Assembly (NCBI RefSeq): GCF_045635475.1
Contig: NZ_JBJGXI010000002.1
Location: forward strand, 1-64,000
DNA: 64,000 nt
DNA from: JBJGXI01 sp045635475
GTDB taxonomy: Bacteria; Bacillota; Bacilli; Bacillales; Amphibacillaceae
Direction: 5' to 3'
The position numbers and the translations under genes are program-made. Position 1 is the first letter of the stretch. Each line of letters opens with the position of its first letter. The notes beneath the pieces were generated by a model. The model searched no databases. It saw only the letters and a program-made list of their open reading frames with translations, and was not told where the DNA came from. Shown piece by piece: positions 1 through 9,026 of the stretch.

Positions 1-726
1 TTAGTCTTCTGATAGGTTTTTTAACCATTCTTTTTCAGTTTCCGTTAAAGCATAATCTACTAACAAATCTTTTCTGCGTAAAAACGTTCGTTTTAATGAC
101 TCTCGTTTTCGCCACTTTTCTATCTTCCCATGATTTCCTGACAACAAGACGTCTGGTACTTTCATGCCTCTAAAATCCGATGGTCGTGTATAATGTGGAT
201 GTTCTAATAGTCCATGAGAAAATGAATCCTCAGGGGCGGATGATTCATTCCCTAAGACACCAGGAATTAACCGAACAATACTATCGATCACTACCATCGC
301 ACCTAGTTCTCCACCAGTTAGCACATAATCACCTATCGAAATTTCATCTGTCACAAGATGCTGACGAATTCGTTCATCATACCCTTCGTAATGACCGCAA
401 ATAAAAACTAAATGATCTTCTTTTGCCAGTTCAGCAGCTTTTGCTTGTGTATACCGTTCTCCTTGTGGGCACATAAGGATGACTCTCGGCTGCTTATCTG
501 ATGTTACGTCCTGTACAGCATCAAAGATTGGTTGTGGCGTTAAAACCATCCCAGCACCACCACCATACGGATAATCATCAACTTTATTATGTTTGTTTTC
601 TGTGTAATCTCGAAAATTAATATAGTTATACTGAAAAGCTCCAGACTCTTGTGCTTTTTTTAGTATAGATGTTTGAAAAACGCCTTCAAACATTTCAGGA
701 AATAAGCTCAGAATATCGATTCGCAT
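1..726 (-). CDS. trmD: tRNA (guanine-N1)-methyltransferase TrmD
   Basis: Methylates G37 of tRNAs read by CNN/UNN-type codons, using S-adenosylmethionine, to prevent +1 frameshifting; cytoplasmic dimer of the SPOUT class. The 241-aa protein has the family length. It carries the knot-forming SAM-binding segment GHYEGYDERI at residues 111-120, followed by IGDYVLTGGELG and IPGVLGNE. The gene is complete: its stop codon is the first triplet of the window. Its ATG abuts the stop of rimM (shared base at 726), so the two are translationally coupled, as in other Bacilli where rpsP-khpA-ylqD-rimM-trmD-rplS forms one operon. rplS would lie beyond the left edge. Confidence 0.98.
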   Translation of the reverse strand: MRIDILSLFPEMFEGVFQTSILKKAQESGAFQYNYINFRDYTENKHNKVDDYPYGGGAGMVLTPQPIFDAVQDVTSDKQPRVILMCPQGERYTQAKAAELAKEDHLVFICGHYEGYDERIRQHLVTDEISIGDYVLTGGELGAMVVIDSIVRLIPGVLGNESSAPEDSFSHGLLEHPHYTRPSDFRGMKVPDVLLSGNHGKIEKWRKRESLKRTFLRRKDLLVDYALTETEKEWLKNLSED

Positions 727-1256
727 TAATCAAGCAGCCCTTCCATAGGTTCCACAATTACTTGTTTGTCACTTATATTGACTTGTTTTACAATGTCATC
801 AATGTATGGGATAAGTAGATCTTTTTGACCATCTCGTTTTACTACCCACACGTCGTTTGCACCTGGTGATAAAACTTCTTTGATCTCGCCTAAATACGTG
901 TCATCTGTAGTTACAACAGCACAGCCAATAATCTCATGATAATAGTACTCGCCTTCTGCTAGAGGGGTTAATTGATCTTCAGTTACTTTCAACATGCCAT
1001 CTCTTAGCTTTTCTACTTCGTTAATATTGTCATAGTTTTTGAAATGAAGAAGGTCAAACTGTTTGTGCTTACGATAACCATCTACCACTAATGAAACTGG
1101 TTGTTCTTGTTCATTTTTAAACCAGTATAATTGTTGACCAACTTGAAACCTTTCATCAAAATCGGTAATACGAATTACCTTTACTTCACCTTTGATCCCA
1201 TGTGTGTTTACAATTTTCCCTACATTAAAAAATTTATCATCCATGTATTCATCCAC
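726..1256 (-). CDS. rimM: 16S rRNA processing / 30S maturation factor RimM
   Basis: Assembly factor that binds ribosomal protein S19 and helps mature the head of the 30S subunit. The 176-aa protein has the two expected domains: an N-terminal RimM beta-barrel (about residues 8-95, with VGKIVNTHGIKGEVKV near the start) and a C-terminal PRC-barrel (about 100-173, with the GANDVWVV and LIPYIDDIV motifs). An in-frame ATG a few codons into the protein (before DDKFFNVGK) is an alternative start. It is flanked without a gap by ylqD upstream and trmD downstream. Confidence 0.96.
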   Translation of the reverse strand: MDEYMDDKFFNVGKIVNTHGIKGEVKVIRITDFDERFQVGQQLYWFKNEQEQPVSLVVDGYRKHKQFDLLHFKNYDNINEVEKLRDGMLKVTEDQLTPLAEGEYYYHEIIGCAVVTTDDTYLGEIKEVLSPGANDVWVVKRDGQKDLLIPYIDDIVKQVNISDKQVIVEPMEGLLD

Positions 1257-1643
1257 CTATTTCACTTCGATTACTTTCCCATCTTTTACTACAATTGCTT
1301 TTTCACCCATCACATCTTGCCAGCTAACACCTTCTGTAACCTCAACAAGAGCTTCAACTTCATCTTCCGTAATTTTGCTTCCTAGTGGTAGTGAATTTAA
1401 CTGTTCTATCTGATATTCAGTCCACTTAATTTTCTCTTTGCGTTTAGTTATTTCCTGTTGAAATCTTCTGTAGACTTCTTCTTTAGAAATTCCTTTCGTA
1501 TTGGACAGTTTTTTTTCTTCAAATAACAACTGTTGACACTCTTGTTCAAGTTGCTGTATGCGATGTTTAAAATTATCGTTAATGATCTTTTTACTATCTT
1601 CCGTTAAAACTTGTTTAACCGGTATTTTTCGAATAATTTTCAT
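1257..1643 (-). CDS. ylqD: YlqD family protein of unknown function
   Basis: A 128-aa protein in the position of B. subtilis ylqD, between khpA and rimM. It starts with MKIIRKIPVKQVLTEDSK and has a charged, helix-rich middle (about residues 25-80, probably coiled coil: EQECQQLLFEEKKL). A compact C-terminal beta segment ends in GEKAIVVKDGKVIEVK. No catalytic motif is visible and the family has no firmly established role. Placement in the rimM/trmD operon suggests a function in ribosome or RNA maturation, which is inference only. It is separated from khpA by a family A repeat (1701-1900), unlike the tight spacing elsewhere in this operon. Confidence 0.85.
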   Translation of the reverse strand: MKIIRKIPVKQVLTEDSKKIINDNFKHRIQQLEQECQQLLFEEKKLSNTKGISKEEVYRRFQQEITKRKEKIKWTEYQIEQLNSLPLGSKITEDEVEALVEVTEGVSWQDVMGEKAIVVKDGKVIEVK

Positions 1644-1700
1644 ATTTGTTCAGCCTCTCTTAAGAAAATAGCAGAACAACAAAGTTCAGTGAACATAGTA

Positions 1701-1900
1701 GAAAAGCGCAGAGCGCCGCTTAGAAACGTAGCGACTGGAGCGAACCGACTAAAGATAAAGGAATCATGCCCCTTCATGGGGTATGTCGACGTTGGACGAC
1801 AAGTCCGCATTTAGTCGACCTTCGATAAAACTTGAATCAATGATGACTTATCGTAGGCGATTCGTGAAGTCGTGTAGTTTCTGGCGCTCGGAGCTAGACA
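1701..1900 (+). repeat. Family A long structured repeat, copy A1
   Basis: About 200 bp of non-coding sequence between khpA and ylqD, alike over its length to the copies at 17681, 32080, 32285 and 53060. The ends pair perfectly (GAGCGCC at 1711-1717 with GGCGCTC at 1883-1889). Inside are a CCCC..GGGG hairpin and paired GTCGAC boxes. As read in the gene direction the unit begins GTCTAGCTCCGAGCGCC. It sits inside the rpsP-trmD transcription unit, so it should be transcribed as part of that mRNA. I see no ORF or terminator T-run in it. Confidence 0.9.
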
Positions 1901-1960
1901 GTTATACAAATTTATATTCTTTCTTAACATAGTAGAAAAGGGAAAGGTTTCCCTCTCCCC

Positions 1961-2188
1961 CTACATAATGTCTAGATAGACTCTTTTTTTTGTATCCGAA
2001 CCTGCTGCATAAACAACGGTTCGAATCGCTTTTGCAATCCTTCCATTTTTACCGATTACTTTACCAACGTCTTGCTCGTTTACAGCTAAGTGATAAACAA
2101 TTTTATGTTCTTCTTCTTTCGCTGTAACGACGATATCCGCTGGGTAATCTACTAATGGAGTAACAATTGTTTCAATTAAGGCTTTCAT
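1961..2188 (-). CDS. khpA: KH-domain RNA-binding protein KhpA
   Basis: Small (75 aa) single KH-domain RNA chaperone; in streptococci and other Firmicutes it pairs with KhpB/EloR and influences cell elongation and sRNA binding. The KH signature is clear: VGKVIGKNGRIAKAIR at residues 41-56 with the GKNGR loop at 46-50. Formerly annotated ylqC in B. subtilis. It lies 14 bp downstream of rpsP and shares its promoter. After it the operon is interrupted by repeat A1 before ylqD. Confidence 0.95.
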   Translation of the reverse strand: MKALIETIVTPLVDYPADIVVTAKEEEHKIVYHLAVNEQDVGKVIGKNGRIAKAIRTVVYAAGSDTKKRVYLDIM

Positions 2189-2202
2189 GTTATCACACTA
2201 CT

Positions 2203-2475
2203 TTACTTTTGGTTTTTCAAGTCATGGAATTTTTTCATGATGCCTTCGTTAGAAAATAAGTTACGTACTGTATCGCTAGGTTTTGCACCCTTTGCCATCC
2301 AGTCTAGTGCTTTTTCTTCATCTAATTTCACTTCAACCGGATTAGCTACCGGATTGTATGTGCCAACTTGTTCAATGATACGTCCATCACGAGGAGAACG
2401 TGAATCAGCTACTACTACACGATAAAATGGATTTCTTTTTGAACCCATACGTTTTAGGCGAATTTTTACTGCCAT
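2203..2475 (-). CDS. rpsP: 30S ribosomal protein S16
   Basis: S16 binds 16S rRNA in the 5' domain and helps 30S assembly. The 90-aa protein has the typical start MAVKIRLKRMGSKRNPFYRVVVADSRSPRDGR and the WMAKGAKPSDTVRNLFS C-terminal half. A strong GGAGGTG ribosome binding site precedes the ATG. It is the first gene after the promoter at 2514-2542 and probably heads the rpsP-khpA-ylqD-rimM-trmD unit. Confidence 0.98.
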   Translation of the reverse strand: MAVKIRLKRMGSKRNPFYRVVVADSRSPRDGRIIEQVGTYNPVANPVEVKLDEEKALDWMAKGAKPSDTVRNLFSNEGIMKKFHDLKNQK

Positions 2476-2513
2476 CTCTTACACCTCCAAATAAATGTTT
2501 TACACAATTTTAG

Positions 2514-2542
2514 ATTCTATCAGAACTTTATTTGTCTGTAAA
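2514..2542 (-). promoter_or_regulatory. Sigma-A promoter for rpsP operon
   Basis: On the minus strand TTTACA (2537-2542) is followed after exactly 17 bp by TAGAAT (2514-2519), placing the start site about 30 bases ahead of the rpsP ATG. It lies in the short rpsP-ffh gap and would allow the ribosomal protein gene to be expressed apart from the ffh unit upstream. Confidence 0.75.
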
Positions 2543-2553
2543 GTATTTTCCCA

Positions 2554-3906
2554 TTACATGAACGGAAAATTCATTCCTTTACCTTTTTTACCCTTCTTAC
2601 CTTTTTGCATATTCGTCATTTGCTTCATCATTTTTTTCATATCTTCAAATTGTTTTAGCAAACGATTGACTTCTGAAACAGACCTACCTGCCCCTTTAGC
2701 AATCCGCTTTTTACGACCAGCATTCATGATACTTGGATCTTGTCTTTCTTGTTTCGTCATCGACTGAATAATCGCTTCTACGTGGGATAGTTGTTTCTCG
2801 TCAATTTGAACGTTTTTAAGACCTTTCATCTTACCCGCTCCAGGTAGCATGTCTAATAAATCCTCTAAAGGACCCATGCTTCGAATTTGGCCCATTTGTT
2901 CCAAGAAATCATCAAAAGTAAACGATGCTGTTCGCATTTTTCGTTCTAATTCCTTGGCTTGTTTTTCATCGACATTTTCTTGGGCTTTTTCAATAAGTGA
3001 TAATACATCACCCATACCTAGGATACGAGAAGCCATTCGTTCAGGATGAAAAGCTTCTAATTCATCCAATTTTTCACCCATACCAGCGAACTTAATAGGT
3101 TTATCGGTTACTGCTTTGATTGATAAAGCAGCACCACCACGTGTATCACCGTCTAACTTTGTTAACACGACACCAGTAATATCTAGTTGTTCATTGAAGC
3201 TTTCAGCAACATTAACCGCATCTTGACCAGTCATGGCATCAACGACTAAGAATATTTCATTCGGTTTAACATCACTCTTTATTTGTTGCAGCTCATCCAT
3301 TAATGCAGTATCAACATGGAGCCGACCAGCAGTATCAATAATAACGTAATCATTATGTTCTTGTTTCGCTTGTGCAATTGCTTGGTTAGCTATGTCTACC
3401 GGATTCGCTTCGGTACCCAAAGAGAACACTGGCATGTTAAGTTGCTTTCCTAGCGTTTCTAACTGGTTAATTGCAGCAGGTCGATAAACGTCAGCAGCAA
3501 CTAACAATGGACTTCGATTATATTTTTTTCTTAAAAGGTTAGCTAATTTTCCAGTCGTTGTCGTCTTACCCGCACCTTGTAAACCTACCATCATGATAAC
3601 GGTCGGGGGACGATCTGCGACAGCTATTTTACTTTGTTCCCCACCCATTAATAGCGTGAGTTCTTCTTTTACAACTTTTATGACTTGTTGTCCTGGGGTT
3701 AAGCTTTCCATTACTTCTTGACCAATCGCACGTTCTTTTACCTTTTTCACAAAGTCTTTGACAACTTTGAAGTTAACATCCGCCTCAAGTAGGGCTAGTC
3801 GTACTTCTCTCGTCATTTCTTTTACATCTTGCTCCGATACCTTCCCTTTACCAGTGATTTTCTTAATGGTACTCTGTAAACGGTCGGCAAGGCCTTCAAA
3901 TGCCAT
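2554..3906 (-). CDS. ffh: Signal recognition particle GTPase Ffh
   Basis: Binds signal sequences emerging from the ribosome and, with 4.5S RNA and FtsY, delivers membrane proteins to SecYEG. Domains: N (about 1-85), G (about 100-295, with GLQGAGKTTTTGKLA, DVYRPAAINQL, DTAGRLH and TKLDGDTRGG) and the Met-rich M domain ending in FEDMKKMMKQMTNMQKG plus a lysine/glycine tail. The start chosen is the ATG before AFEGLADRLQ (3906), because GGAGG lies 8 bases ahead of it; an in-frame GTG three codons upstream overlaps that ribosome binding site. The 450-aa length fits the family. The 12-bp gap to ylxM indicates co-expression. Confidence 0.98.
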   Translation of the reverse strand: MAFEGLADRLQSTIKKITGKGKVSEQDVKEMTREVRLALLEADVNFKVVKDFVKKVKERAIGQEVMESLTPGQQVIKVVKEELTLLMGGEQSKIAVADRPPTVIMMVGLQGAGKTTTTGKLANLLRKKYNRSPLLVAADVYRPAAINQLETLGKQLNMPVFSLGTEANPVDIANQAIAQAKQEHNDYVIIDTAGRLHVDTALMDELQQIKSDVKPNEIFLVVDAMTGQDAVNVAESFNEQLDITGVVLTKLDGDTRGGAALSIKAVTDKPIKFAGMGEKLDELEAFHPERMASRILGMGDVLSLIEKAQENVDEKQAKELERKMRTASFTFDDFLEQMGQIRSMGPLEDLLDMLPGAGKMKGLKNVQIDEKQLSHVEAIIQSMTKQERQDPSIMNAGRKKRIAKGAGRSVSEVNRLLKQFEDMKKMMKQMTNMQKGKKGKKGKGMNFPFM

Positions 3907-3918
3907 CGAACTCACCTC

Positions 3919-4245
3919 CTAATCTATTTCCTTCAAAGCAGTTAATAGTTCTTTCACTCTGTTCAAGTTACTATTAAAAAGTGCTTGATCGATTTCTTCT
4001 ATCATTTTTACTCGCTTTTGAAATTTATCATACAAACCCAGTTTTGATTCGTAGGATTCAAGCATCGATTCGGTGCGGTTTATATTGTCATACACAGCTT
4101 GTCTCGATACTTCGAAAGCCTCTGATATCTCACCTAGTGAGTAATCCTCTAAATAATACAATTCCATATAGTTGCTCTGTTTTGCTGTTAATAAATCTTT
4201 GTAAAAATCAAACAAAAAATTGACACGTGTTGTTTTTTCCAGCAA
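3919..4245 (-). CDS. ylxM: SRP-associated HTH protein YlxM
   Basis: YlxM/SRP-M54-interacting family: a small helix-turn-helix protein encoded next to ffh in Firmicutes and reported in streptococci to modulate SRP GTPase activity. The 108-aa product reads LEKTTRVNFLFDFYKDLLTAKQSNYMELYYLEDYSLGEISEAFEVSRQAVYDNINRTE, with the sigma-70 region-4-like HTH at about residues 30-60. I chose the TTG at 4245, with AAGGGG 8 bases upstream and an N-terminus like the family's; a GTG at 4254 would overlap that site. Two residues at the extreme C-terminus (EID) follow a short helix. Start is the main uncertainty. Confidence 0.9.
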   Translation of the reverse strand: MLEKTTRVNFLFDFYKDLLTAKQSNYMELYYLEDYSLGEISEAFEVSRQAVYDNINRTESMLESYESKLGLYDKFQKRVKMIEEIDQALFNSNLNRVKELLTALKEID

Positions 4246-4319
4246 GACAAGCACCCCTTGTTAAGTGAAATACCTTTACATATGAATACTAATGCAAATA
4301 GACAAAGTCTGTCAAGGAG

Positions 4320-5315
4320 TTATACTTCTTCTTCTGTGATCAAATCAGAAAATAAGCCATATACGAAAGCATGTGCATCAAAAGCTTGAAGGTCACTCAC
4401 TTTCTCGCCTAGACCTACGAACTTAACAGGAATTTTTAATTCCTTACGAATCGCGAGCACAATACCACCTTTAGCCGTTCCATCTAATTTTGTTAGTACA
4501 ATGCCACTAACATCCGTACTTTGTGAAAAAGTTTTCGCTTGGCTCAAGGCATTTTGTCCGGTTGTTGCATCTAAAACGAGAAGTACTTCATGTGGTCCTT
4601 CAGGAACTTCCCTTTCTATAACTCGTTTCACCTTGGATAACTCATTCATTAGATTCACTTTATTTTGCAGTCTACCAGCCGTGTCACATAGTAACACATC
4701 AGCATTACGTGATTTGGCTGCCTGAATGCCGTCGTAAATAACAGCTGCAGGATCACTACCTGCACTATGCTTAATCACTTCCACACCAACGCGCTCTCCC
4801 CAAACCTCTAATTGTTCAATAGCTCCGGCACGGAATGTATCTCCGGCTGCCATGACAACACGCTTTCCTTCATCTTTTAGCTTTTTCGCCAATTTTCCGA
4901 TGGTCGTTGTCTTACCTACTCCATTAACACCAACAAATAATATGACTGTAAGGCCGTCAGTTTTTAAATTTAACTCTTCAACCTTTTCATCCTCTTCACC
5001 ATAATAAATCTCAACAAGTTTTTCTGAAATTACCTCTTTCATGGCGGCACTATCTTTAATATTTTTTCTTTTGACTTCCATTTCTAATTCTTCTATTAAA
5101 TCCATTACAGTTGTGACGCCTACATCTGCTGAGATTAAAATTTCTTCTAATTCCTCAAAAAAATCTTCATCTACTTTGCGATATTTGGCAACTAAATCGT
5201 TAATTTTAGTTGAGAAGGAGCCTCTCGTTTTTGTTAATCCTTCTTTATACTTATCCGTAGAAGGTGATGCGGACTCACCTGTAAATTTATCTTTTAATTT
5301 TTTAAAGAAACTCAT
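4320..5315 (-). CDS. ftsY: SRP receptor GTPase FtsY
   Basis: Membrane-associated receptor that docks the Ffh-ribosome complex; reciprocal GTP hydrolysis releases the nascent chain to SecYEG. The 331-aa protein has the short N-terminal region typical of Bacilli (no long acidic A domain) and an NG core: GVNGVGKTTTIGKLA (about 128-142), DTFRAGAIEQL, DTAGRLQNK, TKLDGTAKGG and GLGEKVSDLQAF. A basic amphipathic start (MSFFKKLKDKF) suits membrane binding. It is 14 bp downstream of smc and in the usual smc-ftsY-ylxM-ffh order. Confidence 0.98.
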   Translation of the reverse strand: MSFFKKLKDKFTGESASPSTDKYKEGLTKTRGSFSTKINDLVAKYRKVDEDFFEELEEILISADVGVTTVMDLIEELEMEVKRKNIKDSAAMKEVISEKLVEIYYGEEDEKVEELNLKTDGLTVILFVGVNGVGKTTTIGKLAKKLKDEGKRVVMAAGDTFRAGAIEQLEVWGERVGVEVIKHSAGSDPAAVIYDGIQAAKSRNADVLLCDTAGRLQNKVNLMNELSKVKRVIEREVPEGPHEVLLVLDATTGQNALSQAKTFSQSTDVSGIVLTKLDGTAKGGIVLAIRKELKIPVKFVGLGEKVSDLQAFDAHAFVYGLFSDLITEEEV

Positions 5316-5329
5316 CTTATCTTCCTTTC

Positions 5330-8300
5330 TTACGTCTGAACAAGTGATGGTGTATCTTCTAAACGTACAGACACTAACCGTGATACTCCTGATTCCTGCA
5401 TGGTAACACCATACAATACATCTGCCTCTTCCATCGTACCTTTTCTATGTGTAATGACAATGAATTGTGTTTTTTCACTATAGAATTTTAAATATTGAGC
5501 AAATCGACTTACATTCGCCTCATCTAATGCCGCTTCTACTTCATCTAAGATACAAAACGGTACTGGTCTTACACGTAGTATTGCAAATAGCAACGCAATT
5601 GCTGTTAAAGCTCTTTCTCCACCCGATAGCAAACCTAGATGTTGTAATTTTTTTCCTGGTGGCTGTGCAATAATATCTACACCTGTATCCAATATGTTAT
5701 CTGGTTCAGTTAATTTTAATTCAGCTCTTCCTCCACCAAATAGCTGTTGGAACACAATAGAAAACTCTGCTTTAATTTGAAAAAATGTTTCTTCAAATCT
5801 CCGCTTCATTTCTTCGTCCATTTCACCGATTACACCATACAATGTATCTTTTGCCTGGATAAGATCCTGTTGTTGACCTGTTAAGAACAAATATCTTTCT
5901 TCAATTCTTTCGTATTCATCGATTGCACCAATATTAACTGTGCCGAGTGCTTCTATAGCTTGTTTCATTTGTTTCACTTGTATTGTCGCCTCTTTAATAT
6001 CATCGACCTTCGGATAGGTTTGTTGTGCCTTCTCGAATGATATTTTATATTCATCCTGCAAATGATGGAGCCTATTTTCCAAGTCGACATCAAGACGATT
6101 CGCTTTAACCTCTTTTTCTTGGATCGCTTTAACTAGACCTTGATGTGAACGATTTTGCTCTTTTAGTTCCCGTTCTTGATCTTGAATGGCTTGTGTGAGC
6201 GACAGTCGCTGCTGTCTTAACGATTGAATTTCTTCAACTGTCGTTTCTTTCGTTTCTTTTTTTGTAGTCAGTTGAGTATCCAAGTCTTCAATCTTGTCAT
6301 TGCTTTGATGCAACTCCTCTAGTTCTAACAAGCTTTCTTGGTTAGTTTGATATAACTGCCTAGTTTCCTCTAAAGAAGTACGTATTGCATCTGTTTTTTC
6401 TGTTTGGTTGCGCACTTGTGCTTCTTGCTCTGCTAAGGTAACTTGAAGCTTATGATATTGCTCTTGTAATTCGTTATGATTTTGCTGATAGTCAAATTGC
6501 TGTTTGGATAGCGTATCAATCTGTTCTTGAATAATAGCTAAACTTGACTCAATTTCATTTAACTGCGCTGTTAAGTTTTGATCACGTTCTTGTAAACTGC
6601 TTACATCATTATCAAACTGTGAATTTTCTTGGTCATATAAAGTTAAATTTTCATTTAAATGTGACAGTTTCATTTTTTTCTCAGTAACTTTTGCTTGCGA
6701 TTGCTGTTCCTGTTGTTGCTGTTCATTTATTGCTTGACGAAGCATTTCCAGTTGTTCTTCTTGTGTTTTTAATTTTTGCTTGTGAGCATCAACTGTAGCT
6801 TCAAAATCGGCAGCTTTAGTTTGGTAGTCCGCAATTTTAGCATTTATTTCTTGTAAATCCTTTTCTCGTGTGAATAAAGATTGAGTCGTCTTCTTCATCG
6901 CACCACCGGTCATTGATCCACCGGGATTAACAATATCCCCGTCAACTGTTACAACACGATACCGCCGTTGTAAGCTAGCAGCAATTTGGTTGGCTGCTTT
7001 TAGATTGTCCGCTATGATGACATTACCTAATAAATTGGTCATTACATTTTGATATTTGGAATCAAATCGAATTAAATCAGACGCGACCCCAACATATCCA
7101 GAGTGATTGGATACGCTTGATAACAAATGACTACTTATATACCTCGAATTTATCGTTGTTAACGGCAAGAATGTTGCTCTACCCTTATTGGTACGCTTAA
7201 GCCAATCAATCGCATTTCTTGCAGTAGACTCATCTTTAACAACGATGTTTTGTGCTTGTCCTCCAAGCGATGTTTCTATCGCAGTTATATACTTAGATGG
7301 AACATCCATTAACTCAAGAACAGCACCATTGATTCCAGAAAGTTGCTGTTCCTCTCGTGCCTTTAATACTTCTTTAACACCAAAGAAAAATCCTTGAAAG
7401 TCTTCTTTCATTTCTTCCAGCATTTCTTTCTTTGATTTTAGTTTTTCGATATATTGGTAACCTTGATACAATTTTGTTTGCAATTGCTCATAAGCTTGAT
7501 TGTGCTTTGTCAACAATTGTCGGCTATTTTCGTACTCTGATTCCAATTGGTTTCGCTTTTGTTGTACTTGATCAAGCTCTTTTTCTAACGTTTGCAACTC
7601 ATCTGTTAACCATTCTCTTTGCTTAATTAAATCTTGAAATTTATCTTGTTGTAAGTTTTTCTTTGCTCCGAGTTGATTTAATTGCTTATCAATCGATTGG
7701 CGTTCATTACGCTTTGCAGCCTGTGAATTTAGAAGTTCAATATATTCGCTTTTCAGCTCTTCAATCTGATCCTGAATATTTTCCTTGGTCGTAGACAATT
7801 TTTCATTGATTTGTTGCACGTGTTGCTTAGAAGTATTTCGTACCTCCTGATATTTTTCAAGCTGGGCTCGTTCAATTTGAAGATCATCATCTAGTTTTTC
7901 TGTTTTTTCTTCAAGTTGTTGTCCTTCTTGCTCTAGTTTTGATTTGTTCTCGGTATAATGCTTTAGTCTCTCATGAATTAATTTTTTGTTTCCTTCTAAA
8001 TTTTCTAGCTCTTGGGTTAACAATAGAAGTGATTGCTGAAGCTCTTCAACTTTTTCATCAATAACTTGGATTTTACTTTTTTCCGTTTCCACATACGCTT
8101 CTTGACTTTGTATCTTTGTTTTAACTTGTATTTCTTGTTGTTTTTCATGATCAATTTCTTTCAACAAAGTTTCCCATTGCTCATGAAGTTGCTCAATTTC
8201 GGTTATTAATAAAGAAACTTCTTGTTGTTTCAATTCATCTTTTTTAGACAAATAGTCTTTTGCAATCATTGCCTGTTGTTTTAGTGGATCTAATTGTGCT

Positions 8301-8896
8301 TCTATTTCATAAATAATATCTTCAATCCGATTTAAATTTTCTTGTGTTTCTGCCAGCTTATATTCAGCTTTCTTTTTCCGTTGCTTATATTTCAATACAC
8401 CGGCAGCTTCTTCGAAAATCGTTCTTCGTTCTTCTGCTTTAGAACTTAAAATTTCTTCGACTTTACCTTGGCTAATGATTGAAAACGCTTCTCTGCCTAA
8501 ACCAGAGTCCATAAATAATTCAATAATGTCTTTTAAACGACAGGATTGTTTATTAATTAGAAATTCACTATCACCAGAACGATATACACGTCTAGTAATG
8601 CTCACTTCTTCATATTCAATTGGCAATGCTTGGTCTGTGTTATCGAGTACTAACGTAACCTCTGCTACGTTTAAGGCTTTTCTCGAATCACTACCTTGGA
8701 AGATAATATCCTCCATTTTCGCTCCACGCAACGATTTCGCAGATTGTTCGCCAAGTACCCATCTAACAGCATCAATAATATTACTTTTGCCGCTGCCATT
8801 TGGCCCAACTACCGCTGTTACACCCGGTACAAATTCAACTGATATGCGCTCAGCGAATGATTTAAACCCAACAGATTCTAATTTTTTTAGGAACAT
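5330..8896 (-). CDS. smc: Chromosome segregation ATPase SMC
   Basis: Core subunit of the SMC-ScpAB condensin that organises and segregates the origin region. The 1188-aa protein shows the full architecture: Walker A GPNGSGKSNIIDAVRW near residue 33, a first long coiled coil (about 170-500), a hinge (about 510-680, with GINGAVLELMDVPSKYITAIETSLGGQAQ and GGSMTGGA), a second coiled coil, then the ABC signature LLSGGERALTAIALL and Walker B ILDEVEAALDEANV. The start is the second ATG (8896), MFLKKLESVGFKSFAERI, because AGGAG sits 7 bases upstream; the first ATG at 8902 is one base from that site. No scpA/scpB nearby, as is usual. Confidence 0.98.
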   Translation of the reverse strand: MFLKKLESVGFKSFAERISVEFVPGVTAVVGPNGSGKSNIIDAVRWVLGEQSAKSLRGAKMEDIIFQGSDSRKALNVAEVTLVLDNTDQALPIEYEEVSITRRVYRSGDSEFLINKQSCRLKDIIELFMDSGLGREAFSIISQGKVEEILSSKAEERRTIFEEAAGVLKYKQRKKKAEYKLAETQENLNRIEDIIYEIEAQLDPLKQQAMIAKDYLSKKDELKQQEVSLLITEIEQLHEQWETLLKEIDHEKQQEIQVKTKIQSQEAYVETEKSKIQVIDEKVEELQQSLLLLTQELENLEGNKKLIHERLKHYTENKSKLEQEGQQLEEKTEKLDDDLQIERAQLEKYQEVRNTSKQHVQQINEKLSTTKENIQDQIEELKSEYIELLNSQAAKRNERQSIDKQLNQLGAKKNLQQDKFQDLIKQREWLTDELQTLEKELDQVQQKRNQLESEYENSRQLLTKHNQAYEQLQTKLYQGYQYIEKLKSKKEMLEEMKEDFQGFFFGVKEVLKAREEQQLSGINGAVLELMDVPSKYITAIETSLGGQAQNIVVKDESTARNAIDWLKRTNKGRATFLPLTTINSRYISSHLLSSVSNHSGYVGVASDLIRFDSKYQNVMTNLLGNVIIADNLKAANQIAASLQRRYRVVTVDGDIVNPGGSMTGGAMKKTTQSLFTREKDLQEINAKIADYQTKAADFEATVDAHKQKLKTQEEQLEMLRQAINEQQQQEQQSQAKVTEKKMKLSHLNENLTLYDQENSQFDNDVSSLQERDQNLTAQLNEIESSLAIIQEQIDTLSKQQFDYQQNHNELQEQYHKLQVTLAEQEAQVRNQTEKTDAIRTSLEETRQLYQTNQESLLELEELHQSNDKIEDLDTQLTTKKETKETTVEEIQSLRQQRLSLTQAIQDQERELKEQNRSHQGLVKAIQEKEVKANRLDVDLENRLHHLQDEYKISFEKAQQTYPKVDDIKEATIQVKQMKQAIEALGTVNIGAIDEYERIEERYLFLTGQQQDLIQAKDTLYGVIGEMDEEMKRRFEETFFQIKAEFSIVFQQLFGGGRAELKLTEPDNILDTGVDIIAQPPGKKLQHLGLLSGGERALTAIALLFAILRVRPVPFCILDEVEAALDEANVSRFAQYLKFYSEKTQFIVITHRKGTMEEADVLYGVTMQESGVSRLVSVRLEDTPSLVQT

Positions 8897-8942
8897 AGAC
8901 ATTCTCCTATGAATTTTGCTTTACTTTTATGTAAGAAAAAAT

Positions 8943-8970
8943 TTGCTTTTCAACTTATTTATTTTATCAT
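8943..8970 (+). promoter_or_regulatory. Possible sigma-A promoter for yfkK
   Basis: TTGCTT (8943-8948), 16-bp spacer, TATCAT (8965-8970), about 55 bases ahead of the GTG start of the plus-strand small gene. The elements are reasonable but not perfect, and the region must also hold control signals for smc on the other strand. Confidence 0.5.
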
Positions 8971-9026
8971 AAAGAGAGAGGTGTTAGAAGGTAATCCTCG
9001 CAATATAAATCATAAGGAGTGTTATT

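Noticed and set aside
180..404. Plus-strand open frame inside trmD
   Set aside because: It overlaps a well-supported gene, has no ribosome binding site or recognisable product; the same holds for the other antisense frames in ffh, smc, carB, yloB and ileS.
1611..1814. 67-codon plus-strand frame over the ylqD start and repeat A1
   Set aside because: The frame is open only by chance in A1 and has no equivalent in A3 to A5.
1701..1900. Possibility that family A units are CRISPR or tRNA-like elements
   Set aside because: Units are single or tandem pairs without regular spacers, and none folds as a cloverleaf or ends in CCA.
4309..4314. TTGACA just after ftsY as a promoter for ylxM-ffh
   Set aside because: The -35 match is perfect but the sequence 17 bp downstream (TTAGTA) is a poor -10; left unannotated.
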